Positions 4,859-5,427 of a stretch of DNA of 5,427 bases are shown here, in pieces. The DNA comes from Candidatus Levyibacteriota bacterium (GTDB lineage Bacteria > Patescibacteria > Microgenomatia > Levybacterales > UBA12049), in contig JACPLG010000002.1 of NCBI GenBank assembly GCA_016186625.1, positions 1 through 5,427 of the forward strand, written 5' to 3'. The position numbers were made by a program, and so were the translations under genes. The notes beneath the pieces are model-generated. The model worked only from the letters and a program-made list of their open reading frames with translations, was not told the DNA's origin and did not search any database. How positions within the stretch are numbered: the stretch's first letter is position 1; each line of letters starts with the position of its first letter.

Positions 4859-5427
4859 ATTTAAGCCCGTGTCGCCCCAAACGGATTTCCCTGCGCTTGA
4901 AAGAGAATTGCTTGATAAGTGGTATAAGAATGGGATTGTTGATAGATATCTTAACAAAAATGATTCTGCAGAGCAGAAGTTTTCCTTTCTGGACGGACCA
5001 ATAACCGCAAATAACCCAATGGGAGTTCACCACGCATGGGGGAGAACCTATAAAGATTTTTGGCAAAGATTCTGGAATATGAGAGGGAGACGCCAGAGGT
5101 TTCAAAATGGATTTGACGAGCAAGGTCTTTGGGTGGAGGTTGAAGTAGAAAAAGAATTGGGACTTAAATCAAAAAAAGATATTGAAAATCTGCTTCCGGG
5201 AGACAAGTTTGCCAGTCTTGAAAAATTCATAAATCTTTGCAAAGCAAGAGTTAAGAAGTATTCGGCGATTCAAGCAGAGCAGTCGAAGAGATTGGGATAT
5301 TTTATGGATTGGGACAATTCCTATCATACATCAAGCGATGAGAATAATTATGCAATCTGGAATTTCTTAAAGGTGGTTAATGAGAAAGGGTGGCTTTATA
5401 AGGGGCATGACAGTGTTGCGTGGTGTC
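4821..5427 (+). CDS. ileS: Isoleucyl-tRNA synthetase, N-terminal part with GxHH signature (3' end outside window)
   Basis: The frame is open to the edge, giving 202 codons of a protein that normally has about 1000. This class I synthetase charges tRNA-Ile with isoleucine in the cytoplasm. The start FKPVSPQTDFPALERELLDKW (split FKPVSPQTDF, 14-23, and PALERELLDKW, 24-34) is IleRS-like, as is WVEVEVEKELGL (104-115). The signature region FLDGPITANNPMGVHHAWGRTYKD (FLDGPITANNP 56-66, MGVHHAWGRTYKD 67-79) aligns without gaps to DGPP.ANGLPHVGHA....KD, so HxGH reads GVHH (68-71). This first/third swap is known from some type 2 IleRS. RLGYFMDWDNSYHT (157-170) and WLYKGH (191-196) continue into the Rossmann fold; the editing domain and KMSKS lie outside. 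The first 13 residues look like an extra extension encoded partly by an inverted repeat. ValRS is less likely because of VEKELG. Confidence 0.9.
   Translation, partial: MSDVKDSEKSLTGFKPVSPQTDFPALERELLDKWYKNGIVDRYLNKNDSAEQKFSFLDGPITANNPMGVHHAWGRTYKDFWQRFWNMRGRRQRFQNGFDEQGLWVEVEVEKELGLKSKKDIENLLPGDKFASLEKFINLCKARVKKYSAIQAEQSKRLGYFMDWDNSYHTSSDENNYAIWNFLKVVNEKGWLYKGHDSVAWC

Noticed and set aside
4851..5123. 90-codon minus-strand frame
   Set aside because: Antisense to the conserved ileS coding region.

Overview
The window looks like an AT-rich, gene-dense piece of a bacterial chromosome. Its style best fits the Candidate Phyla Radiation, perhaps Microgenomates. This is inferred from compact genes, very short or absent mRNA leaders, small secreted proteins of no known family, a multidomain membrane glycosyltransferase and an isoleucyl-tRNA synthetase with a variant signature. 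No rRNA marker is present to confirm it. Every gene reads well with TAA/TAG stops and no internal TGA, so I see no sign of a recoded genome.

Left part (1-2420, all minus strand): a glycosyltransferase running off the left edge, a 69-residue helix-turn-helix protein overlapping its start by 8 bases, and an upstream FAD-dependent D-amino-acid-oxidase-family enzyme. The HTH-glycosyltransferase pair forms a two-gene operon behind a near-consensus promoter, whose spacer contains a 7+7 bp inverted repeat. The oxidase has its own extended -10 promoter placed so close to the ATG that the mRNA should be leaderless.

Middle (2421-3552): a short divergent promoter region drives the oxidase leftwards and a carbonyl-reductase-like short-chain dehydrogenase (SDR) rightwards. 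The SDR has a TTGACA-17-TATAAA promoter, palindromes in the spacer and at the transcript start, and a strong intrinsic terminator. About 160 bases after the terminator hold no convincing gene.

Right part (3553-5427): a 128-residue secreted protein of unknown function (minus) and a membrane-anchored CAP/SCP-domain protein (plus) diverge from a shared 122-bp promoter region. They are followed by the first 202 codons of isoleucyl-tRNA synthetase. That enzyme carries GVHH where the class I HxGH motif should be. This is the GxHH swap known from some type 2 IleRS enzymes and associated with very strong mupirocin resistance. Its start region contains an 11-bp inverted repeat bracketing a promoter and the start codon.

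The genes do not form one pathway. Three (glycosyltransferase, 128-residue protein, CAP protein) concern the envelope or exterior, two are oxidoreductases and one is translational housekeeping. I see no defence system, mobile element, CRISPR array or tRNA/rRNA gene. The most interesting signals are the IleRS motif swap, the repeated leaderless-promoter layout, the start-site inverted repeat of ileS and an oxidase that lacks both usual active-site tyrosines.
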